From an uncultured bacterium (lineage in GTDB: Bacteria; Actinomycetota; Coriobacteriia; Coriobacteriales; Coriobacteriaceae): a stretch of DNA of 28,184 bases. The notes beneath the pieces were generated by a model, which worked only from the letters and a program-made list of their open reading frames with translations, was not told where the DNA came from and did not search any database. Position 1 is the stretch's first letter. Every line of letters begins with the position of its first letter. Below are positions 9,544 to 16,484 of this stretch, piece after piece. The position numbers and the translations under genes were made by a program. The DNA lies in assembly GCA_905216175.1 (NCBI GenBank), contig CAJMSV010000014.1:1-28184 (forward strand). Reading direction: 5' to 3'.

Positions 9544-9574
9544 TTGACTTTAACTCTGCTTTAACTGGTACCAT
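9544..9574 (+). promoter_or_regulatory. Candidate promoter and direct-repeat operator of the DUF362 gene
   Basis: TTGACT (9544-9549) is a fair -35 box, and TACCAT (9569-9574) a possible -10 with a long 19-bp spacer. Two perfect CTTTAACT copies (9548-9555 and 9559-9566) are offset by 11 bp, one helical turn. This is the spacing seen for OmpR/PhoB-family regulators. The RBS GAGGGG (9604-9608 region) lies before ATG 9617. Confidence 0.4.
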
Positions 9575-9616
9575 CCTCTATGTCTGTAACGCCATATAGA
9601 CCGAGGGGATATATCT

Positions 9617-10822
9617 ATGACCGCAACTGCACCCGCAGCACCCGCCAAGGTGTACTTCACCAACCTGCGCACGCATGCTCGCGAGAGCCAGCTCGACAAG
9701 CTCAAGCGCCTCATCCGTCACGCCGGTATCGAGCAGATCGACTTTGAGAACAAGTTCGTCGCCATCAAGATTCACTTTGGCGAGCTGGGCAACCTGAGCT
9801 TTTTGCGCCCCAACTACGCCCGCGCCGTCGCGGACGTCGTGAAGGAGCTGGGCGGCAAGCCCTTCCTCACCGACTGCAATACGCTCTATGTCGGTAGCCG
9901 CAAAAATGCGCTCGAGCACATCGATACCGCCTACCAGAACGGCTTTACCCCGTATGCTACGGGTTGCCAGATCATCATTGCCGACGGCCTCAAGGGCACC
10001 GCCGAGGCGCTCGTCCCGGTCGAGGGCGGCGAGTACGTGCACGAGGCCAAGATCGGTCAGGCGCTCATAGATGCCGATATCGTGATCAGCCTCACCCACT
10101 TTAAGGGCCATGAGCAGGCCGGCTTTGGCGGCGCCATGAAGAACCTGGGTATGGGTGGCGGCAGCCGCGCCGGCAAGATGGAGCAGCATGCCGCCGGCAA
10201 GCCGAACGTCGCGACCGAGCACTGCATTGGCTGCCGTGCCTGCGAAAAGATCTGTGCACACAGCGCTATCTCGTTTGACGACACCCGCGAGCGCGAGCTT
10301 GCCAACGGCAACACCCGCACGGTCCACGTGGCCGCCATCGACCACGATCGCTGCGTGGGCTGCGGCCGCTGCATCGGCGTGTGCAACCAAGACGCCATCA
10401 AGCCCGGCTATGACGCTGCGGCCGACGTGCTCAACTACAAGATCGCCGAGTACACCAAGGCTGTTGTCGACGGCCGCCCGAGCTTCCATATTTCGCTAGC
10501 TATGGATATCAGCCCCAATTGCGACTGCCACCCCGAAAACGACACGCCTATCGTCAACGACATCGGCATGTTCGCGAGCTTCGACCCGGTCGCCATCGAC
10601 CAGGCCTGCGCCGATGCCGTCATGGCATCCGAGCCGCTGCCCAACACCGAGCTCACCGATAGCGCGGCCAAGATGGAGCACAACCACGAGCATCTGGAGG
10701 GCGAGCAGGCGCGCGACCCCTTCTGCATCACGCACCCCGACACCGACTGGCGCGCGTGCATCGCGCATGCCGAGAAGATCGGCCTGGGCACGAGCAAGTA
10801 CGAGCTCATCGAGGTCAAGTAG
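9617..10822 (+). CDS. DUF362 protein with two 4Fe-4S clusters
   Basis: This 401-aa iron-sulfur protein has an N-terminal DUF362 domain (about 10-190, with KIHFGELGN, DCNTLY and FKGHEQAGFGGAMKN). Inserted in it is a ferredoxin-like pair of clusters: C203-x2-C206-x2-C209-x3-C213 and C246-x2-C249-x2-C252-x3-C256. After this the DUF362 fold resumes (DISPNCDCH, FDPVAIDQACAD). No signal peptide is visible, so it is probably cytoplasmic. Family members are common in anaerobes and annotated as 4Fe-4S binding proteins; the substrate is not established, but an electron-transfer or redox role is likely. It appears monocistronic, with its own promoter region and a strong terminator. Confidence 0.93.
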   Translation: MTATAPAAPAKVYFTNLRTHARESQLDKLKRLIRHAGIEQIDFENKFVAIKIHFGELGNLSFLRPNYARAVADVVKELGGKPFLTDCNTLYVGSRKNALEHIDTAYQNGFTPYATGCQIIIADGLKGTAEALVPVEGGEYVHEAKIGQALIDADIVISLTHFKGHEQAGFGGAMKNLGMGGGSRAGKMEQHAAGKPNVATEHCIGCRACEKICAHSAISFDDTRERELANGNTRTVHVAAIDHDRCVGCGRCIGVCNQDAIKPGYDAAADVLNYKIAEYTKAVVDGRPSFHISLAMDISPNCDCHPENDTPIVNDIGMFASFDPVAIDQACADAVMASEPLPNTELTDSAAKMEHNHEHLEGEQARDPFCITHPDTDWRACIAHAEKIGLGTSKYELIEVK

Positions 10823-10874
10823 CGCCTGACTATTGGACATATCAAGCGCTTTTGTAGCGAAACGTTAGTAAAAA

Positions 10875-10909
10875 CCGCCCGTGAGCACAGCGCCCACGGG
10901 CGGCTTTTT
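10875..10909 (+). terminator. Rho-independent terminator after the DUF362 gene
   Basis: A perfect 9-bp stem, CCGCCCGTG (10875-10883) with CACGGGCGG (10895-10903), is followed by CTTTTT. Four A residues precede the stem, so it may also serve the minus-strand hydrolase gene. Confidence 0.88.
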
Positions 10910-10953
10910 GGAAGTGCTAGGGGGTCAGATAGACCAGTAAACCGTCCTATTTC

Positions 10954-11919
10954 CTAAAAATACTCGTCGAGGAAGTTGTCGACCGTGTTCCAGTAGAGTT
11001 CGGGGTCGACCTGCGCGCTCTTGGCGTGGGTGGCGCCATGGATAGTGAGCTTTTGCTTGACCTTGCTGGCGCATGCGTCGTAGTTTTGGTCGAGCATGCT
11101 GTACGGCACAAAGGTGTCTTGGTCGCCGTGGATAAACAGCATGGGAACCGTCGCGTGTTTGAGTTGCTCCACACTGCTCGCCTTATGAAAGTCGTAGCCC
11201 GCGCGCACGTTGCACACCAAGTTTGCTACATCGAGCAAGGGAAAGCTGGGCAGGCCGAACACGTCCTTGAGCTGCAGGGAAAACTCGTCCCAAACACTCG
11301 TATAACCGCAGTCCTCGATAATGCATTTCACGTTTGCGGGCAGAGATTCCCCCGCGACGTTCATGGCGGTTGCCGCACCCATCGACTCGCCAAAGACCAG
11401 GATACGTGCCTCGGGGTCAGCCTGAACGATTCGCTCGATCCATGCGACGATGTCAAGGCGCTCGGGCCAGCCCATGCCGATATAGTTGCCGCCGGAGCGC
11501 TCGTGGGCGCGGGCGGCAGGCGCGAGCACGTTCATGCCACGGTCGTGGAAGCGCTTGGCGTATCGAGCCATGCCGATGGGCTCGTTGGTATATCCATGCA
11601 GGCAGACGGCGTAATCGTGGGTGTTCTCCGAGGCAGCAAAATACCAGGCGGCGAGCTCGGTTCCGTCATCTGCGGTGAGGCCGCTGCTCTTGCGGTTCTC
11701 TTTAAACCATGCCCGCGCCTCGGCATCCTCGGCATCCGGCTGCTCACCTTCTTTGTCGTTCTTGCTATCCTGCATCATCTTCATGGTGTATGGCGCGCGG
11801 GGATTCAGCGCGAAGTCAAACAGAAAGTTGCCGGCAAACCCCAGCAGCGCGACAACGAGCACCAGCGCAACGATGCCGGCTATCTTGAGCTTTCGATGGG
11901 AACGTGCGTTTTGAGACAT
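10954..11919 (-). CDS. Membrane-anchored alpha/beta hydrolase
   Basis: This 321-aa serine hydrolase is probably an esterase or peptidase on the outer face of the membrane. A basic N-terminus (RSHRKLK) precedes an uncleaved hydrophobic anchor at about 13-36. The catalytic domain shows the HGYTNEP oxyanion region (109-115), nucleophile S179 in GESMG (177-181), acid D268 in HGDQDTFVP and base H298 in GATHAKS. This matches the BAAT/DUF-type family of secreted alpha/beta hydrolases with an N-terminal anchor. AGGAAAG lies about 6 nt before ATG 11919. No partner gene is evident. The substrate is unknown. Confidence 0.9.
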   Translation of the reverse strand: MSQNARSHRKLKIAGIVALVLVVALLGFAGNFLFDFALNPRAPYTMKMMQDSKNDKEGEQPDAEDAEARAWFKENRKSSGLTADDGTELAAWYFAASENTHDYAVCLHGYTNEPIGMARYAKRFHDRGMNVLAPAARAHERSGGNYIGMGWPERLDIVAWIERIVQADPEARILVFGESMGAATAMNVAGESLPANVKCIIEDCGYTSVWDEFSLQLKDVFGLPSFPLLDVANLVCNVRAGYDFHKASSVEQLKHATVPMLFIHGDQDTFVPYSMLDQNYDACASKVKQKLTIHGATHAKSAQVDPELYWNTVDNFLDEYF

Positions 11920-11939
11920 AAGAAGCTTTCCTATAGGAT

Positions 11940-11998
11940 GTTAATACATCAACATTTAATTCAAGCGCATTATGGACGTTCGCCGTTGATGCGTCAAC
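11940..11998. promoter_or_regulatory. Twin operator-like sites upstream of the alpha/beta hydrolase
   Basis: GTTAATACATCAAC (11940-11953) and the complement of 11985-11998 (GTTGACGCATCAAC) match at 11 of 14 positions and face each other 45 bp apart. The sites lie 21 to 79 nt upstream of the hydrolase start, where its promoter should be. They may bind a dimeric repressor. Confidence 0.4.
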
Positions 11999-12032
11999 AG
12001 GCAAAGAATGGGTAAACAAAGGGTCACGTATG

Positions 12033-12070
12033 GTGCAAATTTCGCACGTACCTAGACGCTTTGATATAGT
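12033..12070 (+). promoter_or_regulatory. Promoter candidate of the hemolysin III gene
   Basis: TATAGT (12065-12070) is a good -10 box. The matching -35 (TTCGCA, 12041-12046, 18-bp spacer) is weak and lies inside a dyad, GTGCAAATTTCGCAC (12033-12047), which may be an operator. The RBS GGAGG is at 12090-12094. Confidence 0.4.
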
Positions 12071-12105
12071 GTTGAGAACTCTTTACGTTGGAGGATGTAA
12101 CCGGC

Positions 12106-12789
12106 ATGTCCGATTCGAGCGACAGTTCTAAGCCGCGACCCAAGACCGCGGCCGTTCCACACTACACGGTGGGCGAGGAGATCATGAACTCCGTCACCCA
12201 TGGTGTCGGCTGCCTGCTGGGTATCGCGGGCCTGGTGCTCCTGATCGTATTCGCCGCCCTGCGCGGCGGAGGCCCGGCCCACATGGCCGCGGCAATTGTC
12301 TATGGCGTCAGCATTATCCTCGAATACCTAGCCTCCACGCTCTACCACGCGATTCAGCCCGCGCGCGCCAAGCGCGTGTTTCGCATCATCGACCACAGCT
12401 GCATCTACCTGCTCATAGCCGGCAGCTATACGCCGTTTTGCCTCATCACGCTCGCAAACGACGGCGGCGCTGTGCTGTTCTTTGCCGTATGGGCCATCGC
12501 CATTATCGGCATCGCCCTCGAGTGCTTTATGCGCGAGCGTCAACCGCACTGGGTAAGCGGCCTGGTCTACCTGCTGATGGGCTGGCTCGTTGTCTTTAAG
12601 CTGCCCGAACTTGTGGCGCTGCTCAACTCCGTGGCACTTGCCCTGCTCGCCGTCGGCGGCGTGTGCTACACCGCGGGCGTGCCGTTCTATATCGCCAAAA
12701 ACGTGCGCTATCTTCACAGCGTGTTTCACCTGTGGGTACTCGCCGGCAGCATCTTCCAGTTCATGGCGGTGATCCTCTTCGTAATCTAG
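12106..12789 (+). CDS. Hemolysin III / TrhA (PAQR) family membrane protein
   Basis: This 227-aa integral membrane protein has seven hydrophobic segments, the family size. Signature pieces are EEIMNSVTHGVGCLLG (N-terminal His), STLYHAI, DHSCIYLLIAGSYTPF and SVFHLWVLAGSIFQF; these His, Asp and Ser residues form the presumed metal site of PAQR-fold proteins. Bacterial relatives are called hemolysin III or TrhA and have been linked to membrane homeostasis; true haemolysis is doubtful. ATG 12106 is chosen over TTG 12088, which lies on the RBS; GGAGG is 11 nt away, slightly long. It is followed by 110 nt with a GCGCCC/GGGCGC stem lacking a T tract. Confidence 0.93.
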   Translation: MSDSSDSSKPRPKTAAVPHYTVGEEIMNSVTHGVGCLLGIAGLVLLIVFAALRGGGPAHMAAAIVYGVSIILEYLASTLYHAIQPARAKRVFRIIDHSCIYLLIAGSYTPFCLITLANDGGAVLFFAVWAIAIIGIALECFMRERQPHWVSGLVYLLMGWLVVFKLPELVALLNSVALALLAVGGVCYTAGVPFYIAKNVRYLHSVFHLWVLAGSIFQFMAVILFVI

Positions 12790-12899
12790 CGACCACGCCT
12801 GCGCGCCCGCGTCCTTGTTTGGGCGCCGGTGCAATTGCCGTATCCGCCGTCAACGTTTTAATCCGACGTCCCGAATCTTGGAGGTTCGAGAAACTCCCG

Positions 12900-14273
12900 A
12901 TGGACATAACCATCTCCCTTATCACCACCCTCGTTTTGACCCTCATCAACGGCTACTTCTCTATGTCCGAGATGGCGCTCACCACGGCCAAGCGCGCCGT
13001 GCTGGAGCACGAGGCCGAGGAAGGCGACAAGCGCGCCGAGCGTGCCATTAAGCTGGCTGCCGACTCCGACCAGCTGCTCGCCACCATCCAGGTTGCCATC
13101 ACGCTCGTGGGCTTCGCCTCGTCCGCCGTCGCCTCGACGAGTCTGTCCGACCCGCTCGCCACGTGGCTCATGAGCTTTGGCATCGCGCCGCTCTCCGCCA
13201 TCGCACGCGGCCTGGCGCCGGTCATCATCACCGTCGCGGTCGCCTTCGTGTCCATCGTGATTGGCGAGCTTGTGCCCAAGCGCATTGGTCTGGCCAATGC
13301 CGAGGGCGTATCCAAGCAGGTCGTGGGACCGTTGTCGTTTTTCCAAAAGATCGCCCGTCCGCTCGTGTGGCTGACCGGCGCCTGCTCTGATGGCCTGGCC
13401 CGCATCCTGCGCATCAAGAGCGCCGACGACCGCCAAAACGTCTCGGAGGAAGAGATCAAGTACATGGTCTCGGAGCAGGACGACCTGCTCGACGAGGAAA
13501 AGCGCATGATCCACGAGATCTTCGACCTGGGCGACACCGTTGCCCGCGAGGTCATGGTGCCGCGCGTGGACACCACCATGTGCGAGGACGACGAGACGGT
13601 CGCCGACGTGCTGTCCACCATGCGCCAGACCGGCTTTAGCCGCATCCCCGTCTATCACGAGGATCCCGACAACGTCGCCGGCATTGCGCACATCAAGGAC
13701 CTGATTCAGCCCGCGCTCGACGGCAAGGGCGGCCAGCCCATCGCCGGTTTTTTGCGCGACGCCACCTTTGTGCCCGACACCAAGGACATCCTGCCGCTGC
13801 TGTCCGAGATGCAGACCTCTCACGACCAGATCGTGGTGGTCGTGGACGAGTACGGCGGCACGGCCGGCATTATCACCATCGAGGACATCGTCGAGGAGAT
13901 CGTCGGCGAGATCGAGGACGAGTTCGACCCCGACAACAAGTATCTCACGCGCCTTTCGCGCCGCGAGTGGCTCGTTGATGGGCGTTTTTCGTGCGATGAC
14001 GCGATTGAGCTTGGTTGGCCGCTCGAGGAAAGCGATGATTATGAGACCATCGCCGGCTGGATTTTGGAGCTTTGCGACTCGGTGCCCGACATCGGAGAGG
14101 TGTTTGAGGTCGCGGGGTACAAGTTTAAAGTGCAGTCGATGCGTGGCCAGCGCATCTCGCTCATTCGCGTGATCGCTCCGGCCGAAACCGATAAGAAGGA
14201 TTCCGAGTCTTCGGTAGACGAGCCGACGACGTCGGGTGCGGGTTCTGTGGACCCGCACGACGGCGACGAGTAG
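12900..14273 (+). CDS. CNNM/CorC-family membrane protein with DUF21, CBS pair and CorC_HlyC domain
   Basis: This 457-aa protein has a DUF21 membrane domain (about 1-190, starting MDITISLITTLVLTLINGYF). A pair of CBS domains follows at about 215-335 (VMVPRVDTTM; FSRIPVYHED; IVVVVDEYGGTAGIITIEDI). The C-terminal CorC_HlyC domain covers about 350-435. CNNM/CorB relatives bind Mg-ATP through the CBS pair and are implicated in Mg2+ or Co2+ transport; members are often misnamed hemolysins. The N-terminus is clear, but GGAGG (12880-12884) lies 15 nt from the ATG. The frame extends upstream to 12663 over the hemolysin III gene, which is a shadow. The tail (about 436-457) is acidic and low-complexity. 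The next gene starts 24 nt later. Confidence 0.93.
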   Translation: MDITISLITTLVLTLINGYFSMSEMALTTAKRAVLEHEAEEGDKRAERAIKLAADSDQLLATIQVAITLVGFASSAVASTSLSDPLATWLMSFGIAPLSAIARGLAPVIITVAVAFVSIVIGELVPKRIGLANAEGVSKQVVGPLSFFQKIARPLVWLTGACSDGLARILRIKSADDRQNVSEEEIKYMVSEQDDLLDEEKRMIHEIFDLGDTVAREVMVPRVDTTMCEDDETVADVLSTMRQTGFSRIPVYHEDPDNVAGIAHIKDLIQPALDGKGGQPIAGFLRDATFVPDTKDILPLLSEMQTSHDQIVVVVDEYGGTAGIITIEDIVEEIVGEIEDEFDPDNKYLTRLSRREWLVDGRFSCDDAIELGWPLEESDDYETIAGWILELCDSVPDIGEVFEVAGYKFKVQSMRGQRISLIRVIAPAETDKKDSESSVDEPTTSGAGSVDPHDGDE

Positions 14274-14297
14274 GACAAGGAAGAGTAGGGGAGAGTT

Positions 14298-15131
14298 ATG
14301 GCAGGCCTGTTCAACATCCTTAAGGTCACCGTCAGCGAGGACAAGATCTGCGCGCATGTGCTGGTGAACCCCGGCATGCCGCTCATGACCTCGGAGGATA
14401 TCGAGGCCACGGCGCGCGTGTATTACCTGGTGCCGGCGATTGCCAAGCACCTGTGCCTGGGCGATTCCGGTCGCGAGTTCCAGGACTGCATGGGCCAGAC
14501 CGAGCTTTGCCATCTGCTTGAGCATGTGACGGTCGAGCTCATGAACGAGACCGGGCTTGCCGGCAGCATCTCGAGCGGCCGCACGCGCGTAAGCGAGCAC
14601 GACGAGCGCGTCTTTGAGGTTGAGCTTTCGTGCCCCGACGACGCGCTGGCCATCGGCGCGTTGTCTTCGGCCACCTTTATGATGGACTGGGCGTACCTGC
14701 ACGCCGACCAGCCTGCCCCCGACGTGGAGGGTACGGTCGCGGGCCTGCGCAACCTGGTGCTGGGCATGCGCGCCGAGGCCGAGGGCAAGGATCCTCACGA
14801 GGCCGTCGCCGCTGCGAACGGCGAAGATGCTGCCGAGGACGAGGGCACTGACGAGGGCGATGTGCCGGCCGACGCCGAGCCCGTTGCCGATGCGACCGCC
14901 GAGCCTGTTCCCACCGAGCCCCAGGGCGTCCCCAACTTTGACGACGAGCCCCAGGTGGCGATTGATACCGAGGGCGCGGTTGCCGAGAACCACGAGGCCT
15001 CCGCTGCCGTCTTTGGCGGTGCGGCGACGGTTCCGGCAGGGCCTGCGCATGAGGGCGGCCTGCCGCTCGTGGACGGCGCCGGCGAGGACCCGGGTGCCAC
15101 GGTGGCCATGCCGGCTATGCCCCAAGAGTAG
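14298..15131 (+). CDS. Cyanophycin-synthetase N-domain-like protein with acidic tail
   Basis: This 277-aa protein has a folded N-terminal part (about 1-135) and a low-complexity tail (about 150-277) rich in Ala, Glu, Asp and Pro. The core carries CHLLEHVTVEL (71-81) followed by AGSISSGRTR (88-97) and a hydrophobic strand FEVEL (106-110). This order, an EHxxxEL helix, then AG, then GRTR, then a strand, resembles my recollection of the N-terminal domain of cyanophycin synthetase; the ATP-grasp and Mur-ligase domains of CphA are absent. H72, E75 and H76 form an HxxEH pattern that could bind zinc. The homology is an inference from motif order and needs a profile search. GGGGAGAG precedes the ATG. 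It probably forms an operon with the CNNM gene 24 nt upstream. No signal peptide is seen. Confidence 0.85.
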   Translation: MAGLFNILKVTVSEDKICAHVLVNPGMPLMTSEDIEATARVYYLVPAIAKHLCLGDSGREFQDCMGQTELCHLLEHVTVELMNETGLAGSISSGRTRVSEHDERVFEVELSCPDDALAIGALSSATFMMDWAYLHADQPAPDVEGTVAGLRNLVLGMRAEAEGKDPHEAVAAANGEDAAEDEGTDEGDVPADAEPVADATAEPVPTEPQGVPNFDDEPQVAIDTEGAVAENHEASAAVFGGAATVPAGPAHEGGLPLVDGAGEDPGATVAMPAMPQE

Positions 15132-15210
15132 GCCTACGCGTTTATCACCATCACGTACCTGCGCCTTTGCCGTACGCAGATGAGCGGAGCGGCAAGTGAT
15201 GCGCTGCGGG

Positions 15211-15216
15211 TATAAT
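15211..15216 (+). promoter_or_regulatory. Promoter -10 of the YtxH/PRC operon
   Basis: A perfect TATAAT stands 52 nt before the YtxH start. No good -35 is seen at 16-18 bp. A weak stem, TTGCCG (15167-15172) with CGGCAA (15190-15195), lies just upstream. Confidence 0.55.
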
Positions 15217-15267
15217 GGACAGCATTCAAACGGTGGGCACCGACGTGCCCGCAGGAGAGGAATGATC

Positions 15268-15657
15268 ATGGGTAAGACTTTCAGCTTTGTCTCCGGCGCA
15301 CTTTTTGGTGCCGCTGCCGGCGCTATTGTCGGCGTTGCTCTGGCCCCGCGCTCGGGCGCCGAGACCCGCGCCATGGCTGCCGATATCGCCAACGACGCCT
15401 GGGACAATATGCGTGACACCTACGAGCACAGCGCCGAGGAGGCCCGTGCTGCGGTGAATGACTTTGGCCCGATGGTCGATGCCAAGACCGACGACCTGCG
15501 CGCTAAGGTTGACCTGGCCCGCGAGCGCATGGACCAGCTGCGCGAGCAGCTCAACGACGCCATTTCGGGCGGCAACGTGACGCCTGCCGCCGACGTCGTG
15601 GTCGAGAACGCCGTCGAGGCTGATACCGAGGCTGCGGAGCCCTCGACCGAGGCATAA
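15268..15657 (+). CDS. YtxH-family small membrane-associated protein
   Basis: This 129-aa protein has a glycine- and alanine-rich hydrophobic N-terminus (FVSGALFGAAAGAIVGVALA, about 6-25), then PRSGAETR, the usual opening of YtxH proteins. The middle (about 30-100) is a charged amphipathic helix, probably coiled coil. The end is acidic. ATG 15268 is preferred: AGGAGAGG (15253-15260) is 7 nt upstream, whereas the ATG at 15262 is only 1 nt from it. The stop overlaps the next start (TAATG). YtxH proteins are often stress-related in Gram-positives, but their molecular role is unknown. Confidence 0.87.
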   Translation: MGKTFSFVSGALFGAAAGAIVGVALAPRSGAETRAMAADIANDAWDNMRDTYEHSAEEARAAVNDFGPMVDAKTDDLRAKVDLARERMDQLREQLNDAISGGNVTPAADVVVENAVEADTEAAEPSTEA

Positions 15658-16412
15658 TGCGCGCCGGGGATTTTGTCGGCGCCAAGATCTATCGCAAGCC
15701 TACCGAGGACAAGCGCATCAAAAAGGACGGCACGCCGCGCAGCCCTAAAAAGCTCGGAAAGATTCACTTTCCGGTCTTTACCCCGGGCGGTACGCGCGTG
15801 GTCGGCTTTATGGTCCGCCAGTCCGATATCGCGGGCATGATCGAGCGTCCCGACCGATTCGTAGCGCTCGACGCCATTGGTGTCTACGAGGGTGCCATCG
15901 CGGTTGACGACGTCAAGGGCACCTACGATGCCGCTGCGGCCAAGCGTCTCGACATCAACCTGGACGATTGCATCATCTGGGTCGGTATGGACGTGCGTAC
16001 GGAATCGGGCGACGTCGTGGGCTATTGTTCGGACGTTGAGTTCAAGCCACGCTCGGGCATCGTGCAGGCATTCTATGTGACCGCCGGTGCTGCTTCGAGT
16101 GTTTTGGTTGGTGACACACAGGTGCCGCCGACGATGCTGCGCGGCTATGCGGACGGCGCGATGATTGTTTCGGACGAGGTCAAGTCGCTCGGGTATTCGG
16201 GCGGTGCGGCTGCCAAGGCCGCCGAGGCAAGCGTCGTGGTGGGCGACAAGGTCAAAAAGGGCGCCAAGGTGCTCGACGACAAGGGATCGGTTGCCGTGGA
16301 CAAGGGCAGTCGCGCACTGGGCAAGCAGCTCGGCAAGACGCGCGGCATGTTCAAGGCCTTTAAGGACGAATACCAAAAGGCGAGCGGAGGCTCGTCAAAA
16401 GCTACAAAATAG
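15657..16412 (+). CDS. PRC-barrel domain protein
   Basis: This 251-aa protein carries two PRC-barrel-like stretches: about 20-85 (GKIHFPVFTPGGTRVVGFMV, and IAVDDVKGTYD just after) and about 100-150 (DVRTESGDVVGYCSDVEFKP, then GIVQAFYVT). The C-terminal 80 residues are Lys- and Ala-rich. PRC barrels bind protein partners or RNA in ribosome maturation factors and photosynthetic reaction centres; the role here is unknown. The ATG overlaps the YtxH stop by one base, so the two are translationally coupled and probably act together. A strong terminator follows. There is no signal peptide or obvious membrane helix. Confidence 0.82.
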   Translation: MRAGDFVGAKIYRKPTEDKRIKKDGTPRSPKKLGKIHFPVFTPGGTRVVGFMVRQSDIAGMIERPDRFVALDAIGVYEGAIAVDDVKGTYDAAAAKRLDINLDDCIIWVGMDVRTESGDVVGYCSDVEFKPRSGIVQAFYVTAGAASSVLVGDTQVPPTMLRGYADGAMIVSDEVKSLGYSGGAAAKAAEASVVVGDKVKKGAKVLDDKGSVAVDKGSRALGKQLGKTRGMFKAFKDEYQKASGGSSKATK

Positions 16413-16433
16413 CGACGTACCAAATGATGGGAG

Positions 16434-16470
16434 GCAAGCCGGAGACCTGTTGCTCCGGCTTGCTGTGTTT
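16434..16470 (+). terminator. Rho-independent terminator after the PRC gene
   Basis: A perfect 11-bp stem, GCAAGCCGGAG (16434-16444) with CTCCGGCTTGC (16453-16463), and an 8-nt loop are followed by TGTGTTT. The T tract is short and interrupted, so termination may be partial. Confidence 0.7.
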
Positions 16471-16484
16471 ATGGGGGAGGGCAC

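Noticed and set aside
12801..12826. Terminator between hemolysin III and CNNM genes
   Set aside because: A GCGCCC/GGGCGC stem is present but no T tract follows.
12858..15419. 853-aa open frame on the minus strand
   Set aside because: It is a shadow of the CNNM and CphA-N-like genes in GC-rich codons; composition is dominated by His, Arg, Gly and Val, with no recognisable domain, and it crosses several well-supported genes.
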